Positions 49,792 through 59,562 of a DNA stretch of 64,000 bases are shown piece after piece; the stretch's first letter is position 1; each line of letters opens with the position of its first letter. The notes under the pieces are model-generated. The model was not told the DNA's origin. It was given only the letters and a program-made list of their open reading frames with translations, and did not search any database. Source of the DNA: Clostridia bacterium (GTDB lineage: Bacteria > Bacillota > TC1 > UBA5767); NCBI GenBank assembly GCA_030625965.1, contig DAOUPV010000003.1, forward strand, positions 38,744 through 102,743. The letters are read 5' to 3'. The translations under genes were made by a program, and so were the position numbers.

Positions 49792-51548
49792 CAAGAATAA
49801 CCATCTTAAACAACGGACAGATCATTGTTGCCAAGAAGGGCAGCAACCTACTGAAAACTTTAAAGAAAAACGGCATTAAGGTAAAAAGCCCCTGCGGCGG
49901 TAAGGGAACCTGTAAGAAGTGCAAGGTGGACCTACTGATCCAACAGGGTGGACAAGAGAAATACGAGGAGATCATCACCTGTAAGTATTCCCTGGATGAG
50001 GATATACGTATCCGCATCAAGGATGAGAGCCAGTTCGTAGACAAGAAGTCTTCCCTGGTTCAGAACCAGGTGTTCAAGACCCAGGAACAGCTGAAGAAAG
50101 TTTCTTTCAAGCTGAGCAAGGCCACCTTGAAACATGAATCGTCGATCATCGATAGGATCGAGAAGGCGGTGGGCCAACCACTCAAGGTCTCCCTTGATGT
50201 AATGCATAAGATATATAAGGATATCGGCACCAATGCCTATCAGGGCTACGCTATTATTGAAGGTGAACGGTTGCTGGATATCAGCACGGAAGATATTCCC
50301 CTTTTGGGCGCGGCCATTGATATCGGAACCACCACTATGGTACTATACCTGATGGATCTGGAAACTGGTACGGTGGAAGGCATCGCCAGCGCTAGCAATC
50401 CCCAGTCGGTACATGGTGCGGACGTGATTTCCAGGATATCCTACGGCAGTGAGAGCGATGAGAACCTTATCGAGCTGCGTGACTCGGTTCAGGATGGCGT
50501 AAGAGAGCTGACGGATAGAGTACTGAATATGAACGGACACAAAGCTGAGAATATTTTCAAGGCCACTGTTTGCGGCAACACCACCATGATGCATATGTTC
50601 CTGGGGCTGGAAACCAGAAACATCGCCTTGGCGCCCTATCTGGCTACCTACAGGACCATAGAGACAATCAAGGCATCTTCCGTAGGGATGAAGTGGAATG
50701 GCGAGGCCATGCTCCATATGCTTCCCAACATCGCCGGATACATTGGCGCGGACACTATTTCGGTCATCTTGGCCAACAAGCTGGACAAGACCAAGAAGAT
50801 AATCATGGCTTTGGACCTAGGAACCAACGGTGAGTTGGCTCTGGCGGTCGGGGGTAAGGTTTATACCTGCGCAACAGCGGCGGGACCGGCGTTCGAGGGT
50901 GCTTCCATCGAGTGGGGCATGCGTGCTGACGTGGGAGCCATCGAAGCTTTGGATATCATAGACAATGAGATCGTGCTCAAGACCATCGAGAATGCGACGC
51001 CGGTAGGCATCTGCGGTTCTGGATTGATCGACGGTGTAGCCAAATTGCTTGAGGCGGGACTCATCCAGAAGACTGGTCGTGTGGCCGCTTATGAAGAGGG
51101 CCATCCCATGTCACGCTGGTTGGGTACCTTCCAGGAACAACGGGCCATCAAATTATACGAGAATCTGGAAGAACCGGAGAAGGAAGTCTGGCTGACCCAG
51201 AAGGACATTCGAGAGCTGCAACTGGCTAAGGGTGCCATGCTTGCCGGTATGAATGTACTGATGAGCCGTGCCGGGATTACGCATGAAGACCTGAAGGCCA
51301 TCTATCTGGCAGGAGCCTTCGGAAGCTATGTGGATACCAAGAGTGCTTTAGGCATCGGTATGTTCCCCAAGGTGGACCAGGATAAGATTGTAGCTGTGGG
51401 AAACAGTGCTGGGCTGGGTGCCATCATCACGCTGCTTTCACCGGAAGAAAGAAAAAGAGCCGTGAGTATTTCATCCAAGGCCAAATACATCGAACTGTCT
51501 ACGGACAAGGAGTTCAACGCTGAATTCGCCCGCTCCATGACTTTCTAG
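49788..51548 (+). CDS. 2Fe-2S ferredoxin / ASKHA-domain protein (corrinoid reductive activase-like, DUF4445)
   Basis: CGGKGTCKKCKVDLL 2Fe-2S motif then ASKHA domain AAIDIGTTTMVLYLMDLETG, ATVCGNTTMMHMFLGL, ALDLGTNGELAL, GICGSGLIDGVAKLLEAG. Confidence 0.9.
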   Translation: MTRITILNNGQIIVAKKGSNLLKTLKKNGIKVKSPCGGKGTCKKCKVDLLIQQGGQEKYEEIITCKYSLDEDIRIRIKDESQFVDKKSSLVQNQVFKTQEQLKKVSFKLSKATLKHESSIIDRIEKAVGQPLKVSLDVMHKIYKDIGTNAYQGYAIIEGERLLDISTEDIPLLGAAIDIGTTTMVLYLMDLETGTVEGIASASNPQSVHGADVISRISYGSESDENLIELRDSVQDGVRELTDRVLNMNGHKAENIFKATVCGNTTMMHMFLGLETRNIALAPYLATYRTIETIKASSVGMKWNGEAMLHMLPNIAGYIGADTISVILANKLDKTKKIIMALDLGTNGELALAVGGKVYTCATAAGPAFEGASIEWGMRADVGAIEALDIIDNEIVLKTIENATPVGICGSGLIDGVAKLLEAGLIQKTGRVAAYEEGHPMSRWLGTFQEQRAIKLYENLEEPEKEVWLTQKDIRELQLAKGAMLAGMNVLMSRAGITHEDLKAIYLAGAFGSYVDTKSALGIGMFPKVDQDKIVAVGNSAGLGAIITLLSPEERKRAVSISSKAKYIELSTDKEFNAEFARSMTF

Positions 51549-51553
51549 GGGAG

Positions 51554-51583
51554 TTGACGGTTCGGGCTTAAAAGAAGTATAAT
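51554..51583 (+). promoter_or_regulatory. Promoter of the pyr operon
   Basis: TTGACG (51554-51559), 18 bp, TATAAT (51578-51583). Confidence 0.75.
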
Positions 51584-51613
51584 TTTACAATAATTTTCTT
51601 TAATGTGGTACGG

Positions 51614-51666
51614 GATGCCAGCAAGAGAGATACGAGAGAATCTGTCTTTGGCAGATTCTTTTTTTG
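51614..51666 (+). promoter_or_regulatory. Putative pyr attenuator (terminator with alternative hairpin)
   Basis: agaatctg-tctttgg-cagattct + T-run just before pyrR; upstream tgcca can pair with tggca across a gagag-containing loop. Confidence 0.7.
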
Positions 51667-51674
51667 GAGGGCCT

Positions 51675-52217
51675 ATGTTACAAGAAAAAGCGGTAGTCAT
51701 GGATGGTGAGAAAATCCGAAAGACTCTGACACGCATCACCCATGAGATCATCGAAAAGAACAAGGAACTGGATGATCTGGTCATCGCCTGCATCAAAAGC
51801 GGCGGCAACGCCTTGGGTGAGATTATCAGGAAGAACATCAATGATATCGAAGGGAAGGAGCTCCCTTTGATCTATCTGGATACCCAGGCTTACCGGGACG
51901 ATGTGGATAAGGACATTGTCAACACGACTTTGGATATTACAGAGCCGGTGGACGGCAAGGTGGTCATCCTGGTCGATGATGTGCTCAACACGGGCCGTAC
52001 GGCACGGGCGGCGCTGGATGCGCTGAACGCTTTGGGACGACCCAGGAAAGTAGAGCTGGCGGTCCTGGTGGACCGGGGACACAGAGAGCTGCCCATCCGG
52101 GCGGATTTCGTGGGCAAGAATGTTCCGACTGCTAAAAGAGAGAATGTTGAAGTGCGAATCGAGAAGGACATGGCCAACAGCCATGTCATCATAACGGAGA
52201 GGAAAAACATTGGTTAA
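51675..52217 (+). CDS. pyrR: Bifunctional pyr operon regulator / uracil phosphoribosyltransferase
   Basis: RITHEIIEKNKELDDLVIACIKSGG, VVILVDDVLNTGRTARAALDAL. Start at ATG 51675 after ggaggg. Confidence 0.96.
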   Translation: MLQEKAVVMDGEKIRKTLTRITHEIIEKNKELDDLVIACIKSGGNALGEIIRKNINDIEGKELPLIYLDTQAYRDDVDKDIVNTTLDITEPVDGKVVILVDDVLNTGRTARAALDALNALGRPRKVELAVLVDRGHRELPIRADFVGKNVPTAKRENVEVRIEKDMANSHVIITERKNIG

Positions 52218-53502
52218 TCTACTGATAAAACAGGTCCGCTGGATCAATCCATATGAACAGACGGATGAAATCAAGGATGTATATATTCGCGAGGGTGAGA
52301 TAGCCGTTGTCGGCAACAACCTGAACCCTGACCAGGTGGAGATCATCGATGGAGATGGTCTGGTGCTCTGTCCGGGATTCATTGACATGCATGTCCATCT
52401 CAGGGAACCGGGATTCGAACACAAGGAATCCATCCTGACTGGAATGCGGGCGGCGGCACATGGCGGTTTTACAGCCATCGCACCCATGCCCAACTCCAAG
52501 CCTGCGGCCGACTCCGCCAAGACGGTCCGCTACGTGCTGGATAAAAGTGAAGACGGTCCGGTGTATGTTCTGCCGGTGGGTGCCATAACCCAGGGACTCA
52601 AGGGAGAGAAACTGACAGACATGGCGGAGCTGAAAGCTGCCGGAGTGGTTGCCTTTTCTGATGACGGCATGGCTGTCATGGATTCGGATACCATGAAGAC
52701 CGGTATGCAGATCGCCAAGGGACTGGGCGCTGTAGTCATCGACCACTGTGAGGATCTTACGCTTACCAAGAACGGGGTCATCAACAAAGGCCCGGTATCC
52801 GAACAGCTGGGTCTGCCAGGGATTCCCAGAGCAGCTGAAGACATCATGACGGCCAGGGATATCCTGCTGGCCAAAGAATATGACCTGCCGATCCATATTG
52901 CCCATGTGAGCACCAAGACATCGGCCGAGCTGATCAGGAACGCTAAAGCGCAAGGCGTGGATGTGACCGCTGAGGTTACACCGCATCATTTTGCACTCAC
53001 GGATGAATGTTTGCTCACTATGGATGCCAACTTCAAGGTCAGCCCACCACTCAGAGGGGAAGAGGACAGAGTAGCAATCGTCGAGGCCATCAAGGATGGG
53101 ACCATCGATCTTTTTGCTACAGACCATGCACCCCATAGCCAGGATGAGAAGGGTCATGGCCTGGAAAAAGCACCCAAGGGCATGATCGGTCTGGAGACCT
53201 GCTTCGGAGTCATCTACACTGAACTGGTCGCAAAGGGCGTCATCGATCTCCAGAAGGTCATCAAGATGCTGACCACAGTACCGTACGAGCGTTTCTCGCT
53301 GCCGGAGGAAACCGGCAATCCCATGGTGGGGCCGACCAATCTGGTTCTCATCGATCCGGAGCGCAAGTGGGAAGTACGACGCGAGGACTTCCATTCCAAA
53401 TCTATGAATTCACCCTTCCTGGGCAAAGTATTGCAGGGGAAGGTTATGCTGACCATAGCCGGTGGAGATCTGGCTATGCGCGACGATAACGTCACATTCT
53501 AA
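52210..53502 (+). CDS. pyrC: Dihydroorotase
   Basis: CPGFIDMHVHLREPGFEHKESI, HIAHVSTKTSAELIR, ATDHAPHSQDEK; TTG start. Confidence 0.96.
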   Translation: MVNLLIKQVRWINPYEQTDEIKDVYIREGEIAVVGNNLNPDQVEIIDGDGLVLCPGFIDMHVHLREPGFEHKESILTGMRAAAHGGFTAIAPMPNSKPAADSAKTVRYVLDKSEDGPVYVLPVGAITQGLKGEKLTDMAELKAAGVVAFSDDGMAVMDSDTMKTGMQIAKGLGAVVIDHCEDLTLTKNGVINKGPVSEQLGLPGIPRAAEDIMTARDILLAKEYDLPIHIAHVSTKTSAELIRNAKAQGVDVTAEVTPHHFALTDECLLTMDANFKVSPPLRGEEDRVAIVEAIKDGTIDLFATDHAPHSQDEKGHGLEKAPKGMIGLETCFGVIYTELVAKGVIDLQKVIKMLTTVPYERFSLPEETGNPMVGPTNLVLIDPERKWEVRREDFHSKSMNSPFLGKVLQGKVMLTIAGGDLAMRDDNVTF

Positions 53503-53513
53503 AGGAGATATCT

Positions 53514-54302
53514 ATGCCTTATGCGACTCAGGGGATTATCACTAAGAATAATCCTCTTAACCATCAGATATACCGGATGGAAATCGAATGCCCGGACATC
53601 GCCAAGGAGGCGAGTCCAGGCCAGTTCATCCAGGTGAAGAGCAGCGACGACGGTGCGCCGCTCCTTAACCGGCCCATCAGCATCGCCAGGGTTATTCCGG
53701 GCGGGCTGCAGATCATCTATGCTGTGGTGGGTACCGGAACTAGACAGCTATCAGAAAAAAGTGCAGGGGATAAGCTGTCCCTCATCGGACCGCTGGGCCA
53801 CGGATTTTCCTGGCAACCGGAGAACAAGAAGGTTCTACTGGTTGGCGGCGGCATCGGCATTGCGCCTTTGCATGCGTTGGCAGAAGGTCTGCATGGAGAC
53901 CACATAGAAGTACATACCATCCTAGGTTTCAATACCAAGGAGGACTTGTTCTCTCAGGAGCAACTGGCCCAATGGAGCAAAAAACTTTGGGTGACTACCA
54001 TGGACGGCACCTGCGGTATCCACGGACATGCCTGTACGCCTCTTGAGGGCACCGTATCCATCGAGGACTATGACCATGTCTATGCCTGCGGACCGGAGCC
54101 CATGCTGAAGGCCTTGGCCAAGATCTGCAATAGTAGACATATCCCTTGCAGCCTCTCCGTTGAGGAGTATATGGCTTGCGGTATAGGGGTCTGTCTGGGC
54201 TGCGTCCAGAAGATCCTGAATGAGGACCACGAGGAAACCTACCAGCGGGTCTGCGTTGAAGGACCTGTATTTTCCAGCAAGGAGGTGGTTTTCGATGACT
54301 GA
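53514..54302 (+). CDS. pyrK: Dihydroorotate dehydrogenase electron transfer subunit
   Basis: GQFIQVKSSDDGAPLLNRPISIA, LVGGGIGIAPLHALAE, EEYMACGIGVCLGCVQKI...RVCVEGPVF. Confidence 0.95.
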   Translation: MPYATQGIITKNNPLNHQIYRMEIECPDIAKEASPGQFIQVKSSDDGAPLLNRPISIARVIPGGLQIIYAVVGTGTRQLSEKSAGDKLSLIGPLGHGFSWQPENKKVLLVGGGIGIAPLHALAEGLHGDHIEVHTILGFNTKEDLFSQEQLAQWSKKLWVTTMDGTCGIHGHACTPLEGTVSIEDYDHVYACGPEPMLKALAKICNSRHIPCSLSVEEYMACGIGVCLGCVQKILNEDHEETYQRVCVEGPVFSSKEVVFDD

Positions 54303-55215
54303 TAAGCGAGTAGATCTGACGACCGACCTGATGGGTCTTACCCTGAAGAATCCGGTAATGACCGCTTCCGGTACCTGTGGTTCGGGCATCGAGCTGCTGC
54401 CCTATATGGACGTATCCAAGCTGGGTGCCATAGTAGGTAAGGGCACCACCTTAAATAACAAGGTAGGCAATCCGCCAGGACGACTGATGCAGACACCCGG
54501 TGGGCTACTGAACTGCATCGGACTGCAGAATCAAGGTGCGGACTATTTCCTGACTGAGATCCTGCCGGAAGTGCGCAAAGTGGATACCCATTTCTTTGCC
54601 AACATTTCAGGTAACACAGTAGAGGAGTACGGAATCTTGGCTGAGAAGCTGGATGTGGACGGTATCTCGGGCCTTGAGGTGAACATCTCGTGCCCCAACG
54701 TCAAGTCCGGAGGACTGGCCTTCGGGACGGTTCCGGAGGATGCCAGATCTGTGACCGAAGAGGTCAAGAAACGCACCGGCAAACCGGTACTGGTCAAACT
54801 TTCACCCAATGTGACGGACATCACGGCCATCGCCCAAGCGGTGGAGGAAGGCGGCGCCGACGGCATCAGCCTGATCAACACATTGCTGGGTATGAGTATA
54901 GACATTGAGACTATGAAAGCATCGTTATCCAACACCTTTGGAGGACTGTCCGGCCCGGCTGTGAAGCCTGTGGGACTGAGAATGGTCTACCAGGTATATC
55001 AGAAGGTAAAGATTCCCATCGTGGGTCTGGGTGGCATCATGAACGCCGAGGACGCCATAGAGTATCTGCTGGCCGGGGCTACGGCCATCCAGTTGGGTAC
55101 CGCCAATCTGGTGAATCCTGCAGTGGGTATAGAAGTCATTAAGGGCATCGAAGAATATATGGAGCGCAAGAACATTAGGAACATGCAGGCCTTGGTTGGC
55201 AAGGCGCATGGATAG
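54295..55215 (+). CDS. pyrD: Dihydroorotate dehydrogenase catalytic subunit (class 1B)
   Basis: LKNPVMTASGTCGSG, NISCPNVKSGGLAFG, LVKLSPNVTDI, GLGGIMNAEDAIEYLLAGATAIQLGTAN. Confidence 0.96.
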   Translation: MTDKRVDLTTDLMGLTLKNPVMTASGTCGSGIELLPYMDVSKLGAIVGKGTTLNNKVGNPPGRLMQTPGGLLNCIGLQNQGADYFLTEILPEVRKVDTHFFANISGNTVEEYGILAEKLDVDGISGLEVNISCPNVKSGGLAFGTVPEDARSVTEEVKKRTGKPVLVKLSPNVTDITAIAQAVEEGGADGISLINTLLGMSIDIETMKASLSNTFGGLSGPAVKPVGLRMVYQVYQKVKIPIVGLGGIMNAEDAIEYLLAGATAIQLGTANLVNPAVGIEVIKGIEEYMERKNIRNMQALVGKAHG

Positions 55216-55223
55216 GAGGAGAA

Positions 55224-55946
55224 ATGGCTAAGGAGAAACTCATTGTAGCACTAGACGTAGATACCATGGAAGAAGTGGAACGTTACGTCAGTCTGCTAAA
55301 GGACGAAGTAGGCATGTTCAAGATCGGCATGCAGGTGTATAACTCACTCGGTAAGGAAGTGGTCACCCGAGTGAAGGATTTGGGCGGCAAGATTTTCCTG
55401 GATCTCAAGTTGCATGACATCCCCAATACGGTGGCTCAGGCAACAAGGGTACTGACCGGCCTGGGTGTGGACATCTTCAATGTGCACGCATCCGGTGGGG
55501 AAGAGATGATGAAGAAGGCGGCCGATGCTGCCCGCGAGGAAGCGGAGCGTCTGGGTATCACTGCTCCTCTGGTCATCGCGGTGACCATCCTGACCAGCCT
55601 CTCGGATGAGGATATGAAAGCCATAGGCTATGCCGAAGAGCCGGCTCAGATGGTCAAGAAGCTAGGCATGCTATCTAAGAAGGCCGGCCTGGACGGCGTG
55701 GTCTGCTCACCCCTGGAGGCGACCCTGATCCGTGAAGCCTGCGGTGTGGATTTCATCAGTGTGACCCCAGGTGTCAGGCCTGCGGATGCCGATGTGGCTG
55801 ACCAGAAAAGAATCATGACACCCAAGAAAGCCATCGCGGCTGGATCACATTACCTGGTTGTGGGAAGACCCATCACCAAGGCAGATGATCCGGTACAGGC
55901 GGCAAGAAGCATCGTTAAGGAAATGGAGGAAGCATATGTTAACTAG
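55224..55946 (+). CDS. pyrF: Orotidine 5'-phosphate decarboxylase
   Basis: LIVALDVDTMEE, KIFLDLKLHDIPNTV, VTPGVRPADADVADQKRIMTPKKAIAAGSHYLVVGRPI. Confidence 0.96.
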   Translation: MAKEKLIVALDVDTMEEVERYVSLLKDEVGMFKIGMQVYNSLGKEVVTRVKDLGGKIFLDLKLHDIPNTVAQATRVLTGLGVDIFNVHASGGEEMMKKAADAAREEAERLGITAPLVIAVTILTSLSDEDMKAIGYAEEPAQMVKKLGMLSKKAGLDGVVCSPLEATLIREACGVDFISVTPGVRPADADVADQKRIMTPKKAIAAGSHYLVVGRPITKADDPVQAARSIVKEMEEAYVN

Positions 55947-56517
55947 AGAAGAGATAATTGAAATTTTTGAGGAATCCGAGGCACTACAGAATGGTCACTT
56001 CCGACTCACATCGGGACGTCACAGCGATCAGTACATGCAGTGCGCCCAAGTGCTCAAGTTCCCTGAATATACCGAAGCACTGTGTGAGCACATGGCAGAG
56101 TCATTCGTAGACGATGACGTGGATTTGGTGGTAGGCCCGGCCATGGGCGGCGTGACCTTGTCCTATGAGATGGCCAGACAGTTGGGTACACCCAGTCTCT
56201 TCACCGAGCGAGTGGACAACAAGATGGTCCTAAGAAGAAACTTCTTTATTCCGGAAGGTGCCAGAGTGTTGGTGACTGAGGATGTAACGACTACCGGTGG
56301 TTCGGTCATCGAAGTGATCGAGCTGGTACGCGCGGCAGGTGGTATCGTAGTGGGTACGGCCGTACTGGTGGACCGCTCTGGCGGAACACTGGATTTGGGC
56401 GTGGACAAACAGGTCAGCGCACTTACCGTAAACGTGGTCAGCTATGACGCCGACGAGTGTCCCTTGTGTAAAGATGGTATTCCCATCGTGAAACCGGGTT
56501 CCAGAAAAGCAGACTAA
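55936..56517 (+). CDS. pyrE: Orotate phosphoribosyltransferase
   Basis: GHFRLTSGRHSDQYMQCA, VVGPAMGGVTLSYEMARQLG, VLVTEDVTTTGGSVIEVIELVRAAGG. Start ATG at 55936. Confidence 0.95.
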   Translation: MLTREEIIEIFEESEALQNGHFRLTSGRHSDQYMQCAQVLKFPEYTEALCEHMAESFVDDDVDLVVGPAMGGVTLSYEMARQLGTPSLFTERVDNKMVLRRNFFIPEGARVLVTEDVTTTGGSVIEVIELVRAAGGIVVGTAVLVDRSGGTLDLGVDKQVSALTVNVVSYDADECPLCKDGIPIVKPGSRKAD

Positions 56518-56533
56518 GTAAGTAGGATTAAGA

Positions 56534-56560
56534 AAAACCCCGCAGTTGCGGGGTTTTTTG
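56534..56560 (+). terminator. Terminator of the pyr operon
   Basis: aaaccccgca-gt-tgcggggtttttt. Confidence 0.9.
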
Positions 56561-56633
56561 CATATCTGGGAGGAAAATGGATTTTAGTGGGAAATGTAGA
56601 TAGAAGAGACAATGAGGAATCCTAGGAGGTAGT

Positions 56634-57029
56634 ATGAGCATGAAAACCCTAAAAGTAAGGACTAATCAACGTGCTGAGATGTTGGATATCACGGATTTGG
56701 TGAAGGAATATTTGGAGGAGAGCGGTACCCAGGATGGGCAGATGCTGGTCTATGTGACACACACCACCTGCGGCGTCACCATCAATGAAAATGCGGATCC
56801 GGATGTCTGCACGGACCTGCTTATGGCCCTAGATAAGCTGGTACCCTGGGAGCAGGGATTTAGGCATGGGGAAGGCAACTCGGCGGCCCATCTGAAGGCC
56901 AGCCTGATGGGTTCATCCTGCACGGTACCTGTCCAGGATGGTAAGCTCCAGCTGGGTATTTGGCAGGGAATCTATCTCTGTGAGTTCGATGGACCGAGAA
57001 ATAGGAACGTGTTGCTGGATGTTCGCTAG
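56634..57029 (+). CDS. YjbQ family protein (UPF0047)
   Basis: MLVYVTHTTCGVTINENADPDV, GNSAAHLKASLMGSSCTVPV, LGIWQGIYLCEFDGPRNRNVLL. Confidence 0.93.
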   Translation: MSMKTLKVRTNQRAEMLDITDLVKEYLEESGTQDGQMLVYVTHTTCGVTINENADPDVCTDLLMALDKLVPWEQGFRHGEGNSAAHLKASLMGSSCTVPVQDGKLQLGIWQGIYLCEFDGPRNRNVLLDVR

Positions 57030-57191
57030 AAGGCCTTTAGAGTGCAGGAGGATTTACTTAAAATAAGAGAACTATAATATTGCGCGGGTATGTCTATTTT
57101 TGGTGGTTATTTTTGACTTGCAGGGCAATGGGTGTAAGAATTAGATATGGAAGGTGTGTGTGTAACTAGTTCGAGTTGGGAGGTTAAGGTG

Positions 57192-57989
57192 ATGAAAAGC
57201 AGAGTTTTAGTAGCTGCAATGATTATCTTCATGATTCTCAGTGGTGCCACCATGGTGTATGCTGAGGAACTGACAGTAGAGCCCGTAGATCTAGAACTTC
57301 AGGAATATCTTAGAACACAACTTCGGGATAAGCTCAACATAACGGATGCAGCCAGATTGCAGAAGCAGGATCGCTACAGCATGCGAGACATGGAGCAGAT
57401 CTGCTTCAACGATATAGAAGGACATTGGGGCAGGGAGCAGATTCGTTTGGCCTACTATTGGGGTCTGGCCAATGGATTTCCGGATGGATCCTTTTCTCCT
57501 AACAGTCATACCACTGGCACCCAGAGCGTACTCATGATCAGACATCTGGTGGGATGCTTTGATGCGTTGGAGTACCAGGAAACGGACGGGCAGTCAATCG
57601 ACTGGGAACTCGTTCCTACGTGGGCGTTGGATGCGATGCAGGAAAAAACCACGGAACAGATTGCCATTATGAGCCGTAATTATGGTAAAGAGAATATAAG
57701 CAGGTTGCATTTTGCGCTTATGCTAGCGAAGAGTCTTAAAATTGAGAAGATGGACTACGACCAAGCTGGGGAGTATTACTTGGATCAGGACGAGATGACC
57801 GCTGATGACCTGGGATACGTATTGGCGCTGAGAGAGATGGGGCTGATTAGCGGATCCGGCGGAAGGTTCTATCCGGAGCGGGAGATTACCAGAGCAGAAG
57901 TAGTGGTGATCCTGAACAGGGTGATCGCTCTAGCTGAAGAGGAAGCACCTGAACGCATTGAACCGGAAGAGAAGAAGGACTCCGGCTGA
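57192..57989 (+). CDS. Secreted protein with S-layer homology (SLH) domains
   Basis: Signal peptide MKSRVLVAAMIIFMILSGATMVYA; SLH-like FNDIEGHWGREQIRLAYYWGLANGFPDGSFSPNSHTTGTQSVLMI and second repeat ISGSGGRFYPEREITRAEVVVILNRVI. Confidence 0.82.
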   Translation: MKSRVLVAAMIIFMILSGATMVYAEELTVEPVDLELQEYLRTQLRDKLNITDAARLQKQDRYSMRDMEQICFNDIEGHWGREQIRLAYYWGLANGFPDGSFSPNSHTTGTQSVLMIRHLVGCFDALEYQETDGQSIDWELVPTWALDAMQEKTTEQIAIMSRNYGKENISRLHFALMLAKSLKIEKMDYDQAGEYYLDQDEMTADDLGYVLALREMGLISGSGGRFYPEREITRAEVVVILNRVIALAEEEAPERIEPEEKKDSG

Positions 57990-58259
57990 GGCAGTTGTGA
58001 TTAGCTGGTTCAGCTATACTAAATACCTAGATTCTAAGTAGACAAATTAAAGAACACCTTTATAGCCTGAAAACATCAAGGTTTCTACCAAATTCAGGTT
58101 CACTCAATGGGTGAAAGAAAATAACGAATGCAAGGCTCCATCTTCTGTGTTCTTGCTTGTGTATTGGGTAAAAACATAAGGCGGCGGAGGAGAGGGATTT
58201 GAATTACACTGCTACGAGATACATGCACGTGTAAGCGATTGAATTCATGAGGTGATTTT

Positions 58260-59543
58260 ATGTTACAAAACAAAAAATGGATGATTGGATTAGTCATATT
58301 TCTTGCAGTCGCGGCAATGACAAGCTACATTCGCTTCTTTCGGGAAGGAGAACCACCGGACACAGGACTGGAGAATGCACAGGAATACATATTGAAAAGA
58401 ATGGCGATTGAAGAAGAGCTGTCCACTTCTGCTACAATAGTTTCAAAATACAGTCAACAATTGAAAGCAGGCTTCAATTCTGAAACCATCGATTTAAAAG
58501 TGGCAATAGGGGATGAGGTCATCGAAGGTGATGTGTTGGCAATTTTGGACACAGGCAATATCGAGTTGCAGATCCTGACCAGGGAAAAACACATTGAGGA
58601 TCTGGAAGCACAGATAGACCAGCTCAAAAGGGAAGGCAAGACCCGTCTTGCCACGGCTCTTGTAAATGCAAAAGCAACCTATGAAAATTATAAAGTGACT
58701 TACGAGAAAAATTTGAAGCTGTATGAAGCGGGGGCTATCAGTCGAAACGAACTAGATGGATCGAAGTTATCAATGGATAGAGCATATAACGATTACATCT
58801 TAAATCAAAGCAATTACGCCAGTTTCGACTTTGAGGGAGAGATAGAACTCATCCGGAATCAGATAGAAATTGAAAGGGAAAATGTTGAGCAGTTGGATCT
58901 GGAAAAATCGGAAGCGACTATCAGAGCACCTTTCAATGGTGTGGTAACGAATATCTTTGTAGATGACAACCAGGCTGTCAACCCTGAGGAACCAATTGTG
59001 GAAATCATGGATCTGTCCCAACTAGAAGCGGAAGCTGAAATCAGTGAGTACGAAATAGTTAAAGTGAAAATTGGACAAACGGTTGTCATTTCAACATTAG
59101 GAGACCGGAAAAAAACCTATGAAGGTGCTGTTTCGATGATATATCCCAGTGGCATAGTAGAGGGCAGTGAAGTTTATGTTCTGGTAATTGTGGATATTAC
59201 AAATCCCGATGAAGGTTTGAAACCGGGCTTCTCGTGCACTTTGGATATCCTGTTATCCGGTAGTGAAAATGCATTGGTTGTCCCCTATGATGCCTTGAAA
59301 CGGATCAATGACGATTACTTCGTGTCCAAGCTGAATGAAGATGGCTCTATCACCGATGTCGAAGTCGAAACGGGTATAGAGAGTAACTTGATGATTGAGG
59401 TCATTAGCGATGATCTCGAAGAAGGGGATGTTGTCCTCGTCATGTCTGAGATCAAAATTGAGATCCACCAGCCGGAAGGTCCGTTCCAGGAGGAGGCTCC
59501 CGGTAGGCCCAGTGGCGGCAAGAATGGCAATGGTGGCAAATAA
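58260..59543 (+). CDS. HlyD/MacA-type efflux adaptor subunit
   Basis: N-terminal TM, lipoyl-like halves, coiled-coil hairpin, ATIRAPFNGVVTNIFVDDNQAVNPEEPIVEIMD; upstream of MacB-like ABC genes. Confidence 0.88.
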   Translation: MLQNKKWMIGLVIFLAVAAMTSYIRFFREGEPPDTGLENAQEYILKRMAIEEELSTSATIVSKYSQQLKAGFNSETIDLKVAIGDEVIEGDVLAILDTGNIELQILTREKHIEDLEAQIDQLKREGKTRLATALVNAKATYENYKVTYEKNLKLYEAGAISRNELDGSKLSMDRAYNDYILNQSNYASFDFEGEIELIRNQIEIERENVEQLDLEKSEATIRAPFNGVVTNIFVDDNQAVNPEEPIVEIMDLSQLEAEAEISEYEIVKVKIGQTVVISTLGDRKKTYEGAVSMIYPSGIVEGSEVYVLVIVDITNPDEGLKPGFSCTLDILLSGSENALVVPYDALKRINDDYFVSKLNEDGSITDVEVETGIESNLMIEVISDDLEEGDVVLVMSEIKIEIHQPEGPFQEEAPGRPSGGKNGNGGK

Positions 59544-59562
59544 CCTTCAGTAGGTGATATTG

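Noticed and set aside
52219-53394. 391-aa minus-strand ORF opposite pyrC
   Set aside because: Shadow ORF of a clear dihydroorotase; no recognisable domain or RBS.
58000-58259. Intergenic region before the adaptor gene as an ncRNA or riboswitch
   Set aside because: Only a weak cctgaa/ttcagg inverted repeat with a long loop; no conserved riboswitch core recognised.
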